Source: Chlamydiota bacterium
Lineage (GTDB): Bacteria; Chlamydiota; Chlamydiia; Chlamydiales; JAAKFQ01
Assembly (NCBI GenBank): GCA_011064725.1
Contig: JAAKFQ010000006.1
Location: forward strand, 1-43,294
Direction of reading: 5' to 3'
DNA length: 43,294 bases
Part shown: positions 24,037 to 32,710 of the stretch, piece by piece
Layout of the letters: each line of letters starts with the position of its first letter
How positions within the stretch are numbered: position 1 is the first letter of the stretch
Translations under genes and position numbers: made by a program
Notes under the pieces: model-generated
Databases searched by the model: none
What the model saw: only the letters and a program-made list of their open reading frames with translations
What the model was told of the DNA's origin: nothing

Positions 24037-24178
24037 AACGAAAAAAAAGCTCTTGGATTTTTTCTTCTTGAAGATGCTTTTCCTTCTCCACCTGCCAGCG
24101 TTGCATTTCCAAAAAATCCATTCTGAAATTTTCTTGGATACGATCAGTTATTTGAGTTGTCACATCTTCAATTTTCAT
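24029..24178 (-). CDS. 49-residue protein coupled to pgsA, unknown
   Basis: ATG at 24178 opens a 49-codon frame (MKIEDVTTQITDRIQENFRM at the start, ending EEKIQELFFRYV) whose TAA overlaps the pgsA ATG by eight bases. The product is a single charged amphipathic helix, with no membrane segment. It fills the gap between the glycosyltransferase gene and pgsA exactly (21 bases after the former). Tight overlap and gap-filling support it being real; the Shine-Dalgarno is weak. It could be a leader peptide that couples translation or a small regulatory protein. Confidence 0.6.
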   Translation of the reverse strand: MKIEDVTTQITDRIQENFRMDFLEMQRWQVEKEKHLQEEKIQELFFRYV

Positions 24179-24199
24179 AAATCCGAGTATAGCAAATTC

Positions 24200-24967
24200 T
24201 TATTTTCTTTGGTAAGAAAGATATGCTTTTTTGCCCCAGTAGCGCAAAATAAGGAAATAATTGTGCGTAAAAAGATAGTAGAGCATTTTCCAAAAACCAA
24301 AATGTGTTTTGATGATACGCGGTGTTTCTAAATTATATTTCACATATTCATCCAATGTCGGCACCCTAAATTGGTGATCTGTCAAAACGCGGTTTGTCGT
24401 CACAAAACGCATTTGTGGTTTGGTATGATAGCGGCTCAAAAGTTCAAACCCACCTCTCATATAAATGTCGGGGTTAAAGCCTTTCATTTTTCTCAACTTT
24501 TCTATGTTAAACGAGCAAGCAGGAAGATCGGTGGTTAAATTCCCCCTCTCCAATTTTTTTTTGGAGATAGGGCCGCGAATTTTTCTTCGACCATCATAAA
24601 AATCATAGACAATGCCCGCCCCAAAAATGGCATCTGGATACTCTGTTTTTTCAATTAAACTCTGCAATTGTTTCAAACTATAAGAAGAGAGAAAAAAGTC
24701 TCCAGAATAGAAAAAGTGCACATATTTGCCGTTTGCCAATTGCAAACCTTTGTTAAACATCTTATAGCGATGGAAATAGACCATGCTGTAGACATGTTTA
24801 ACAATTGAAGAGCGCTCTGCAATTTCCAAACAGTGATCAAAACTAGACGAATCGACCAAAATCACTTCTTTCGTCACATCTTTCTGCGCTTCAATGCTCT
24901 CTAAGCTTTTTTGCAAAAAGTCTGGCGAATTGTGCGTCGCAATGACAATTGAAAAAAATGGTTCCAT
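24200..24967 (-). CDS. Family 2 glycosyltransferase
   Basis: A 255-residue protein with a GT-A fold N-terminus: FSIVIATHNSPDFLQKSLES, a nucleotide-binding EVILVDSSS segment, LANGKYVHFFYSGDFF at the place of the usual DxD metal site (here S-G-D), and a later ARG-like acceptor region. ATG at 24967 is chosen; a TTG at 24985 is an unneeded extension. No membrane helix. It is probably the first gene of an operon with the 49-codon ORF and pgsA. Donor and acceptor cannot be told from sequence. Confidence 0.85.
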   Translation of the reverse strand: MEPFFSIVIATHNSPDFLQKSLESIEAQKDVTKEVILVDSSSFDHCLEIAERSSIVKHVYSMVYFHRYKMFNKGLQLANGKYVHFFYSGDFFLSSYSLKQLQSLIEKTEYPDAIFGAGIVYDFYDGRRKIRGPISKKKLERGNLTTDLPACSFNIEKLRKMKGFNPDIYMRGGFELLSRYHTKPQMRFVTTNRVLTDHQFRVPTLDEYVKYNLETPRIIKTHFGFWKMLYYLFTHNYFLILRYWGKKAYLSYQRK

Positions 24968-25042
24968 ATTCTTTTTATAACTCAATTTTGAATTCTAGCA
25001 AATATTTTGCATCTATCCCAAAACTTTGTTAACATTTTGGAT

Positions 25043-28003
25043 ATGTTAACTTTTCAACAGATCATTGCATGTTTAAATGCTTTTTGGGAAAAGAAGGGCT
25101 GCACTATTATACAACCCTACGATATAGAAAAAGGAGCGGGTACGTTTCATCCGGCCACCTTTTTGGGTGCACTTGGGCCGGAACCGACTTCTATCGCTTA
25201 TGTGGAGCCAAGTCGAAGACCGACAGATGGACGCTATGGAGAAAATCCAAACAGAGTCTCTAAGTTTTACCAGTATCAAGTGCTCATCAAGCCAGCCCCT
25301 TTCACTATTCGAAAGCTTTATCTAGAATCTCTTGAAGCCTTAGGTCTTGATCTAAAAAAGCACGATATTCGCTTTGTGCACGACGATTGGGAATCGCCCA
25401 CATTGGGCGCATGGGGACTTGGATGGGAAGTATGGTGCGATGGTATGGAAATCACACAATTCACCTATTTTCAGCAAGTCGGTGGACTGAAATGCGATCC
25501 TGTTTCTGTGGAATTGACGTATGGACTTGAGCGGTTGGCGATGTATTTGCAAAATGTCGATTCCATGTTTGATTTGAAATGGAATTCCACAACCACCTAT
25601 CGCGATCTTTTTTATGAGAGCGAAAAAGAATTTAGCAAATACAACTTTGAAGTGGCAAACGTAGCACTTTTGTTTCAGCATTTCAAAGACTACAGCCAAG
25701 AGGTTCATAACCTTTTAGATCACAACTTGCCTCTTTGCGCTTATGACTATGTGATGAAAGCCTCGCATGTTTTCAACACGCTCGATGCCAGAAACGTCAT
25801 CTCTGTAATGGAAAGACAAACTTATATCCATGATTTAAGACATCTCGCGTGCCTTGTTGCAAAGGCCTACTTGAAAATGCACAAAAGTTCATCTTCTTCG
25901 ACGCCAACAGAAGAAAACCAACCTAAGAAAATATCCACTCCGGAAGGAGCAAAAACACCTCAAGATTTTGTTTTGGAAATTGGCACAGAAGAAATCCCTG
26001 CGCATTATCTAAAAAAAGCCATTCTAGATCTGAAAAAAAAGATAGAAGATCTTTTAAAAACAGACGAAATTGCACATGGGGACATCCACACCTATGCCAC
26101 ACCTAGAAGGCTTGCTATCAGTATTAAAAATCTTGCAGCTTTTTCAACACCCTGCACTGTAGAAAAAAAAGGACCTCCACTTTTAAGAGCCTACGACACA
26201 CACAGCAATCCGACTCAGGCAGCCAACGGTTTTTTTACCTCCCTTGGACAAAAAACGCCGCTTTTGGCTGATATTGAATCCAAAAAACAAAAAAACATCT
26301 TTATTAAAAAGCTCAAAGATGTCGATTATCTATTTGTCGTTTCTACTTCAGAAAAACAAGACACATATCAAATACTCAGAAACGATTTAAAGCAGCTAAT
26401 TTTAAATCTCTTTTTTCCAAAAACGATGCGCTGGAATAAGTTTACTTTTGCTTTTGCACGTCCCATTCGAAATTTGCTTGCTCTTTTTGGAAAAGAGGTC
26501 ATCCCTTTTATCATTGGCGATGTTGAGAGTTCTAACAAAGACGTTTCAAAGATTCCTATTGCATCTGCAAAAGATTACGCCTCTACGCTTTTAAAGCACG
26601 GCATTACAGCAGACGTAGAAGAACGCAAAAAGAAGATTGAAACTATACTTGAAGAAGCATGCCAAAAATTTAAAGCAAAATGCTTTGAAAAAGAAAAAAT
26701 TCTCGATGAAGTCGTTTTTTTAACCAAATCGCCGCATCGTGTGATCGGCTCTTTTGATGAAGCCTTTTTAAAACTCCCCAAAGAGTTGCTCGTTTCTGAA
26801 ATGCTTGTCCACCAACGTATCTTTCCTTTGCAAAAAGGACAAAAGCTTATCAATAATTTTGTCTTCATCTCTAATAAAGAAGATAGCGACGACTTGATTA
26901 GAAAAGGCGTTGAAAAGGTGATCCAAGCACGTCTTAAAGATGGACAGTTTTTGTTTGAACAAGATAAAAAATATCCTTTTCTCAGTTTCAATGAAAAATT
27001 GAAACACATGATCTATCAAAAAGAACTCGGCTCCATGTTTGATAAAGTTGTGCGCTTAAAAAAACACGTACAATCTGTGCATCCTTTGCTCAATATTGCA
27101 AACAAGCAAACGTGTTTAAAAGTCAGCGACTATCTAAAAGCCGATCTTGCCACAGAGCTCGTGAAAGAATTCCCAGAATTACAAGGCATTGTGGGCACTT
27201 ATTTAGCAAAAGAACTCAAACAGGATGCAATAGCCATAAAAGAGCACTACATGCCACTCTCTGAAATGGCGCCACTGCCTAAATCTCCTTGCGGTATCTT
27301 TTTTGCGCTTTTAGATAAGCTCGATAACCTTTTGGCCTTTTTTGCCCTTGGCAAAAAACCTACATCTTCTTCAGATCCCTTCGCCCTGCGTCGCCAAGCC
27401 ATTGGCATCTGTCGCATTCTCAATGATCAAAAGTGCTATTTTCATCTAAAAGATGCGCTTTTAGCTATGCAATCAAATCTCAACCTCAAAGCTAATCCTG
27501 TCGATGAGCTCTGCTCTTATCTGCTAGAGCGGCAGAAAATGCTTGCCATCCAGCAAGGTGTTTCCAAGGAGATTGTGGACGCCACATTTGCCAATGACCA
27601 AGCAGATCTTTTTGATTTTTGGCAGCGTATCCATAGTTTGCACACATTTAGAGGTTCAAAAAAATTCTTATCTTTGGTGGAGGTATTTAAACGCTTAAAA
27701 GGACAGATTAAAGATTTTAAAATCCAGCCATTTTCAAAAAAACTTTTAAAAGAAGACCAAGAAAAAAATTTATTTAATGCCTTTGAATCTATTGAAAACA
27801 GTATCAAAAAATCTTTAGAAAAAAAAGATTATACAAAAATTTTACAAACAATCGCTGAGATTCAAAAACCTCTCCAAGAGCTCTTCGATCACGTATTGAT
27901 CTTATCCAAAGATAATACTCTTAAACAAAACCGCATTGGTCTATTACAAAAAATATTTACACTCTGTTTTCAAATATTTGATATATCAGAATTGCGCAAC
28001 TAA
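25043..28003 (+). CDS. glyQS: Glycyl-tRNA synthetase, fused alpha and beta chains
   Basis: Charges tRNA-Gly. Most bacteria with this type encode alpha (glyQ) and beta (glyS) separately; here they are one protein of 986 residues. The alpha part (about 1-285) has [35 protein letters not shown] and [23 protein letters not shown] Ser/Thr/Pro linker follows ([11 protein letters not shown]). The beta part begins with [16 protein letters not shown] and includes the HD-like and anticodon-binding parts. The fusion is a chlamydial trait. ATG at 25043 starts exactly at the glyQ N-terminus; the TTG at 25007 is rejected. Divergent from the glycosyltransferase gene. Confidence 0.97.
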   Translation: MLTFQQIIACLNAFWEKKGCTIIQPYDIEKGAGTFHPATFLGALGPEPTSIAYVEPSRRPTDGRYGENPNRVSKFYQYQVLIKPAPFTIRKLYLESLEALGLDLKKHDIRFVHDDWESPTLGAWGLGWEVWCDGMEITQFTYFQQVGGLKCDPVSVELTYGLERLAMYLQNVDSMFDLKWNSTTTYRDLFYESEKEFSKYNFEVANVALLFQHFKDYSQEVHNLLDHNLPLCAYDYVMKASHVFNTLDARNVISVMERQTYIHDLRHLACLVAKAYLKMHKSSSSSTPTEENQPKKISTPEGAKTPQDFVLEIGTEEIPAHYLKKAILDLKKKIEDLLKTDEIAHGDIHTYATPRRLAISIKNLAAFSTPCTVEKKGPPLLRAYDTHSNPTQAANGFFTSLGQKTPLLADIESKKQKNIFIKKLKDVDYLFVVSTSEKQDTYQILRNDLKQLILNLFFPKTMRWNKFTFAFARPIRNLLALFGKEVIPFIIGDVESSNKDVSKIPIASAKDYASTLLKHGITADVEERKKKIETILEEACQKFKAKCFEKEKILDEVVFLTKSPHRVIGSFDEAFLKLPKELLVSEMLVHQRIFPLQKGQKLINNFVFISNKEDSDDLIRKGVEKVIQARLKDGQFLFEQDKKYPFLSFNEKLKHMIYQKELGSMFDKVVRLKKHVQSVHPLLNIANKQTCLKVSDYLKADLATELVKEFPELQGIVGTYLAKELKQDAIAIKEHYMPLSEMAPLPKSPCGIFFALLDKLDNLLAFFALGKKPTSSSDPFALRRQAIGICRILNDQKCYFHLKDALLAMQSNLNLKANPVDELCSYLLERQKMLAIQQGVSKEIVDATFANDQADLFDFWQRIHSLHTFRGSKKFLSLVEVFKRLKGQIKDFKIQPFSKKLLKEDQEKNLFNAFESIENSIKKSLEKKDYTKILQTIAEIQKPLQELFDHVLILSKDNTLKQNRIGLLQKIFTLCFQIFDISELRN

Positions 28004-28006
28004 TCA

Positions 28007-28035
28007 TTTACTTTTATTCATCTACCGTTTATAAT
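28007..28035 (+). promoter_or_regulatory. Sigma-70 type promoter for the 28063 gene
   Basis: TTTACT (28007-28012), a 17-base spacer and perfect TATAAT (28030-28035), 27 bases ahead of the ATG. A GGAG ribosome-binding site lies between. It starts within four bases of the glyQS stop. Confidence 0.6.
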
Positions 28036-28062
28036 CCTATTGATTATAAATGGAGTATTCAA

Positions 28063-29103
28063 ATGACAGCAACTAGCGCCCCTTCAGCTTTTAATTTTGT
28101 TACAAAGTGGTGGTACGGGCAAACACCTACACCTCAGCCCGAATCTTTGCCCGATTTTTTTTCAATTGCACCTATTCAAGTAGATCTTGCAAGAATTCGA
28201 AAAGCAAACCCTCACGCTTATACTTTTAAAGTTGATGCTAGACATTTGAGATTTTTTTCTCACCAAACTTCAGTAGCTCCACGCGAATCCATTGAAACAC
28301 TACGTACTTTAGCCATTCAATGTAAAATAGAATTTGATGAAGAACTAAAAAGAGGTTTTGAAGATTTTATTAACTACACTCAATCAGGAAAATTTAAGGG
28401 AGCAACGCTTACAGAAGAGCAAACGCAACAACTGCAAAATAACACGCGTCATATTATCCATTTTCTTAAAACAAAAGCCGATCTTGAAACAAAACGCCTG
28501 ATTTTGTGTGAGCTTGCTCAAGCAGGTACCGAGTGTTCTCATTCGCATTTTAAAGCAACAGAATCGATTTGTAAAACGTACATTTTCAAACAACTCTCTA
28601 TTTCCTATTTTAAACTAGATATCCAAAGAAAATTTTTGCAGCAATGCCAAGAAGTGCGCGTAAAAGTGTTTAAAGAAGTTATTGCGAAACAACAAGAGTC
28701 TCTTAGAAGATCACTCAAAAGACTCTATGGCGATGCTGTTCTTAAATGGGATATCATAGATGTGACAAAAGATAGTGGATATCTAGCATGGACGCATCTT
28801 TTTGCCAGTCGCTTTGGTCTTGATTCGAAGCTAGGTGTTAAAGCGCCTGTTCTTGAAGATCGAGTGAATGTTGATCGTATCTTGAACAAGCTCTTGCAAG
28901 CCTATTTGAAGGAACTCTGGGAACTTGTTCCAAAACATTATAGTCCAGGGTTTCAAGAATGGGTGGATCATCAACATTTAACATCTAAAAACGTCTATTA
29001 CTTACCAGATGGGGCATCCACATACAAAATTCGTGATCGTTATCAAATTCTTTTTTTAACATCGCTAGGTGTGACAAAATTAGACTCAATGCAATCGAGG
29101 TAG
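28063..29103 (+). CDS. Unknown protein sharing a module with its downstream neighbour
   Basis: A 346-residue soluble protein, no signal or membrane helix. ATG with GGAG seven bases upstream. I recognise no family. Residues about 95-170 (FEDFINYTQSGKFKGATLTEEQ, ... LAQAGTECSHSHF) can be aligned by eye with residues about 305-385 of the next protein, including DF-x-N, KFK, LT, and a G-x-x-C-S-x-x-H motif. The C-terminal ends also look alike (FLTSLGVTKLD against IMLSMGVIDFS). It has its own promoter and is five bases from the next gene, so they form an operon. The pair could be secreted effectors, but no secretion signal is seen. Confidence 0.8.
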   Translation: MTATSAPSAFNFVTKWWYGQTPTPQPESLPDFFSIAPIQVDLARIRKANPHAYTFKVDARHLRFFSHQTSVAPRESIETLRTLAIQCKIEFDEELKRGFEDFINYTQSGKFKGATLTEEQTQQLQNNTRHIIHFLKTKADLETKRLILCELAQAGTECSHSHFKATESICKTYIFKQLSISYFKLDIQRKFLQQCQEVRVKVFKEVIAKQQESLRRSLKRLYGDAVLKWDIIDVTKDSGYLAWTHLFASRFGLDSKLGVKAPVLEDRVNVDRILNKLLQAYLKELWELVPKHYSPGFQEWVDHQHLTSKNVYYLPDGASTYKIRDRYQILFLTSLGVTKLDSMQSR

Positions 29104-29107
29104 ACTC

Positions 29108-30778
29108 ATGAGCATGCCTTTAAATCCCGTTTTTTATGCTCATCGAATCGTTTCTGATTCATTGAATCGAAGTCTACTTTTAAGGAATGCTGTTTCTCAC
29201 ATCCAACGCGGCAGGCCCATTACCTTAAAAAAAAACGGGCTTTTCCTTTTTCAAGTTTTTGTGAGTTGTTCTTTGATCTCTCGTCCTCCATTTGCAATCA
29301 CTGCAGTTTGGATCACAACACCTTATCTTCTAGAAAAAGCAGAAGCGCGCTTGTCAGAAGGAACACCAAAACAATGCATTCATTGGATCCGCACACATTT
29401 CATGCTTTTTAACACAATAGCTGTTGGTGCTATGATTTTAAACGATCCTTCAAAACTTCCCCCGATCTCTCATTTTGCTCTTGATGGCGCACTTCTTGTA
29501 GCAAACACTCGCTATCCATTTGTTTTTCCAATGGGCAATCCCTTAAATATCATGGTAAATTTAATCATGACAGCACTGTATTGCATTGAGGAGACTTTTC
29601 CAAAGCTTTTTGACTTTCTTAAAAAGGAAGATTTGGATCATCTTATCCATTGTCTTGAGCAAGCAATCTTTTTTTTGACTGCTTTTCTTTATATCGCATA
29701 TCAAAATAAAAAACCTATTCCGGCACCTGCATCTCCTCCAGTATCTGAAGAAATACGCCGAGCAGTAGCATCACAATTCGAAATAGCAAATCAACCCAAA
29801 CCCGAACGCGTAGATTTTAGACCTCTTAGCACACAAGAAATACAATATCTAAAAGATCTAAGAGATTTTACTTTTTCTTATGAGACTTTTTCTCAACATT
29901 TTATCCTTACTCCAGCTGCTTTTTCTGTTCCGCCATTTCCTGAAGTTGAGCCCCAAAAACCTGAACGTTTAATTGAATTTTACGATCAACTTGACGAAGG
30001 ACAAAAAAGACAGATTGATAAAGACAAATTGCAAGATTTTGTCAACACAGCAAATAAAAAATTTAAAGTAACAAATCTTACTCCTGCTGAAGTTCAAGCT
30101 ATGAAATATTATTTAAGCTCGATTCTTTTACATATGGACACGCTTGGAAAAGACGAACAATTTAAATGGCTAGAAGCTTTTGCCATATCTGGAAAGGATT
30201 GTTCTATAGGTCATTTAGACTTTGTCAAGCAACAATGGGGCATTTTACAAGGTGCAACAAACTCTTTACATGCACATTTTTTGTTGAAATTTCAACAATT
30301 AAAAGAAAATAGCGTGTGTAATCTTCGCCCTATTTTTGATCAGATTTTTGAATCAGATCCTCTCCTTCCTCGTCTTGACCTAGTCCATGAAACAAGAGAG
30401 ATGACAAATTTAATTGCTGATTTTGGATTTAGGCAATCAGATCAACAACTACCCCATTTAAATTTTTCACCTGAACTAATTATATCTTTAAACGTCTCTT
30501 TTTTACTTCTATGGATCCGAAATTTATCTGCTTGTGTTACATGGTTTAATGGCAATAAAGAGAATAATTACGAGCGCACATTTGACATAGGAGATATTCT
30601 CAAATGGCTTGACTTTTTAAAATTAGAAGATACAACTGAGCTTGTTGATAGGATAAATGCAGATGGAGACACAGAACCGACTGCCCAACTCAAACCTTTT
30701 GCCATTTTGGCTATCATGCTTTCAATGGGTGTGATCGATTTTTCAGAGGATGCTAAAAGAGCAATTAGAGTTGAGTAA
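29108..30778 (+). CDS. Membrane protein with C-terminal module shared with the upstream protein
   Basis: The 556-residue protein has about four hydrophobic stretches in its first 200 residues (about 44-74, 97-111, 136-160, 183-198), a Pro-rich linker (PIPAPASPPV) and a helical soluble C-terminal half. Residues about 305-385 (LQDFVNTANKKFKVTNLTPAE, then SGKDCSIGHLDF) resemble the core of the upstream protein. ATG at 29108 has GAGG seven bases upstream. Its last 14 bases overlap the end of dnaG on the opposite strand. No known family recognised. Confidence 0.8.
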   Translation: MSMPLNPVFYAHRIVSDSLNRSLLLRNAVSHIQRGRPITLKKNGLFLFQVFVSCSLISRPPFAITAVWITTPYLLEKAEARLSEGTPKQCIHWIRTHFMLFNTIAVGAMILNDPSKLPPISHFALDGALLVANTRYPFVFPMGNPLNIMVNLIMTALYCIEETFPKLFDFLKKEDLDHLIHCLEQAIFFLTAFLYIAYQNKKPIPAPASPPVSEEIRRAVASQFEIANQPKPERVDFRPLSTQEIQYLKDLRDFTFSYETFSQHFILTPAAFSVPPFPEVEPQKPERLIEFYDQLDEGQKRQIDKDKLQDFVNTANKKFKVTNLTPAEVQAMKYYLSSILLHMDTLGKDEQFKWLEAFAISGKDCSIGHLDFVKQQWGILQGATNSLHAHFLLKFQQLKENSVCNLRPIFDQIFESDPLLPRLDLVHETREMTNLIADFGFRQSDQQLPHLNFSPELIISLNVSFLLLWIRNLSACVTWFNGNKENNYERTFDIGDILKWLDFLKLEDTTELVDRINADGDTEPTAQLKPFAILAIMLSMGVIDFSEDAKRAIRVE

Positions 30779-32495
30779 CTAAAATCGGAGGCATATTTTT
30801 GATTTTGTCAAAAACTTTGGCAAGGTTGAGTGCTTCTTCTTCGGAACAATCCCCTCTTTGAATTTGTACTTTGATCTTCTCTCTTTCTTCTAACCAGCTG
30901 CGATTTAAAAGTTGTTGGATGGTCTCTTTGACTAAAGTTTCTCCTTTTTCAATAGGTACACGTTTTTTGGCAATCTCTTCGATGAAAGATTGCAGCTCTT
31001 CTTCTTGGAGAAGATCTAGAAGCGAGACGTCTTCGCCTTTTGTAAACTTTTCAAAGAGCGTTTTGGATAAAGAATGTCTAAAATGCTCACCTGTAAGATT
31101 GGATTTGGCAAGTTTTAGGTAATGTTTGGTCTCATCCTTGTATAATAGCCAATATAAAAGATCTGTTTCAATAGCAATGTCTGCATCGACTAGGGTCTCT
31201 TGGTTTTTTGCACTTTTTTTGATCACCCTTTTAACATTTTGATGGGATAAAAAATCGATGGGCACATTGAACTTTTGCGCGACAATTTTGAGCGATTCAT
31301 GCACATGCAAAGGATCTTCCCATTTTTGGATCATTTGTGTCAGTTCTTTTACAAGATGGGTTTTTTGAGTGGGATCTTGCAAGTTTTTTTCTTTAGCCTT
31401 CATTGTACATAAAAAATCGAGATAAGAAGGCGCTTTTTCTAAATATTTTAAAAATTGATTGATGGTGTGTTTTTGTAAAAAATCGTGCGGATCTTGGTTT
31501 TTGGGAAGCTGCACTACAAGGCACTGAATCGATTTTTTTTGCACAAGATCTCCTGCCTTAATTGCGGCTTGCATGCCAGCTTCATCTGCGTCCATCACAA
31601 GATAAATCGTCTCTACTCCTAACTTTTTTAAACTTTCCAAATGTTCTTCGCTAAAGGCTGTACCTAATGTCGCGACAGTGCAATCAAGCCCGCCGTGAAT
31701 AAGGCTCAAACAATCGAGTTGCCCCTCCACAAGAAGCACCTTTTTTTCTTTTGCGATGCGTTTTTTAGATTCGTAAAGTCCAAAAAGGATGTTGGATTTT
31801 TTGAAAAGCGGTGTGGCCTTTGTATTGATATATTTTCCCCCAAATGTCTCTTCATCGATTTTTCTTGCCGAAAAGCCCACGCAATGACCTACGCGATCTA
31901 GGACCGGAAACATGATGCGATTTTGAAAAAAAGCATTATTTTGGGTCGTCAAACCGCCAAGTTCAAGCGTAAAATCTTTGACCTGCTGCTCATGCATCAC
32001 TTTGCGAAACAAATCTCTTTGTTTAGGCGCAAAACCGATTTGAAACTGCTTGATAAACTCAACAGAAATCCCGCGCTTATCCAAATAGTGCAATGCTCTT
32101 TTTCCCTCTTCTGTGCGAAGCAAAATGTAGTGATAAAATAATTTGGCTTTTTCTAGAGCATCTCTTAGAGGCGCAATATCAATATCATTTGTCGATTCTG
32201 TTTTTTCCAAATGCACCTGATAGCGACTTGCTAAATGTTCGATCGCTTCAATAAAGCTAAAATGTTGGTGTTGCATCAAAAAAGCAATCGCATCGCCATG
32301 CGCTCCACATCCAAAGCAGTGGTAGTGAGAAGTGCCTTTTTGCACCACGAAAGACGGTGTTTTTTCATCATGGAAAGGACAAAGAGCTTTATAGGTGCTA
32401 CCCGCTTTTTTAAGATCGATGTAACTAGAAAGAACTTCGTAGACATCAATCCTTTCCTTTAAAACCTGGAGACTGGATTTTTTATAACGTACCAT
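30765..32495 (-). CDS. dnaG: DNA primase
   Basis: Makes RNA primers for replication. The 576-residue protein has the CHC2 zinc finger (C39, H42, C60, C63 in CPFH...HCFGCGAHGDAI), the primase core, and the TOPRIM domain with VEGQLDCLSL (family EGYMD) and DADEAG. The C-terminal helicase-binding part is present but divergent. ATG at 32495 matches the usual N-terminus; the frame is open further, but that stretch is repeat copy F and is rejected. The 3' end overlaps the convergent 29108 gene by 14 bases. Confidence 0.96.
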   Translation of the reverse strand: MVRYKKSSLQVLKERIDVYEVLSSYIDLKKAGSTYKALCPFHDEKTPSFVVQKGTSHYHCFGCGAHGDAIAFLMQHQHFSFIEAIEHLASRYQVHLEKTESTNDIDIAPLRDALEKAKLFYHYILLRTEEGKRALHYLDKRGISVEFIKQFQIGFAPKQRDLFRKVMHEQQVKDFTLELGGLTTQNNAFFQNRIMFPVLDRVGHCVGFSARKIDEETFGGKYINTKATPLFKKSNILFGLYESKKRIAKEKKVLLVEGQLDCLSLIHGGLDCTVATLGTAFSEEHLESLKKLGVETIYLVMDADEAGMQAAIKAGDLVQKKSIQCLVVQLPKNQDPHDFLQKHTINQFLKYLEKAPSYLDFLCTMKAKEKNLQDPTQKTHLVKELTQMIQKWEDPLHVHESLKIVAQKFNVPIDFLSHQNVKRVIKKSAKNQETLVDADIAIETDLLYWLLYKDETKHYLKLAKSNLTGEHFRHSLSKTLFEKFTKGEDVSLLDLLQEEELQSFIEEIAKKRVPIEKGETLVKETIQQLLNRSWLEEREKIKVQIQRGDCSEEEALNLAKVFDKIKNMPPILVTQL

Positions 32496-32511
32496 GTTAA
32501 CTTTTTGTGTG

Positions 32512-32539
32512 ATCCTATTAGCTGATGTTACGCAGTAAA
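32512..32539 (-). promoter_or_regulatory. Candidate dnaG promoter, -35 in repeat
   Basis: On the minus strand TTTACT (32539-32534, inside the repeat edge) and TAGGAT (32517-32512, just outside) are 16 bases apart, 17 bases from the dnaG ATG. Each is a partial match. The repeat leaves only 23 bases free before dnaG, so some promoter element must come from the repeat. Confidence 0.3.
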
Positions 32540-32682
32540 TTCTGTTTAGAGGAGGAGCGAAAGGGCAAGATACAAGTATTGCAACGAGGTTCAACTCCAT
32601 GAGAGTTGAACGAGGAGCACTACGCCGTAGATTGTTCCTTGCAGCCCTCCTATGAACGGAAGGTAATGCGTAACATCAGCTA
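32519..32682 (+). repeat. ~163-bp palindromic repeat, copy F (intact)
   Basis: The best-preserved copy: TAGCTGATGTTACGCA and TGCGTAACATCAGCTA are perfect 16-base inverted ends with TA at both tips. Inside are AGATACAAG, hairpin TTCAACTC-CATGA-GAGTTGAA and CGTAGATTGTTCCTTGCAGCC. It occupies 164 of the 215 bases between the divergent dnaG and mutS starts. Confidence 0.93.
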
Positions 32683-32698
32683 TTGGATAGCATACAAT
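32670..32698 (+). promoter_or_regulatory. Candidate mutS promoter, -35 in repeat end
   Basis: GTAACA (32670-32675, in the repeat's right arm) and TACAAT (32693-32698) are 17 bases apart, 12 bases before the mutS ATG. Because every copy carries GTAACA in its end, the repeat could supply -35 elements where a -10 exists next to it. Confidence 0.3.
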
Positions 32699-32710
32699 AC
32701 CAATGAAATT

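Noticed and set aside
25007-25042. TTG start of GlyQS 12 codons upstream
   Set aside because: The ATG at 25043 aligns with the usual first residues of the alpha chain.
32496-32600. In-frame upstream extension of DnaG by 35 codons
   Set aside because: Also translated repeat sequence; ATG 32495 gives the normal primase N-terminus.
32606-32710. In-frame upstream extension of MutS by 35 codons
   Set aside because: The extension is a translation of palindromic repeat copy F; the family N-terminus begins at ATG 32711.
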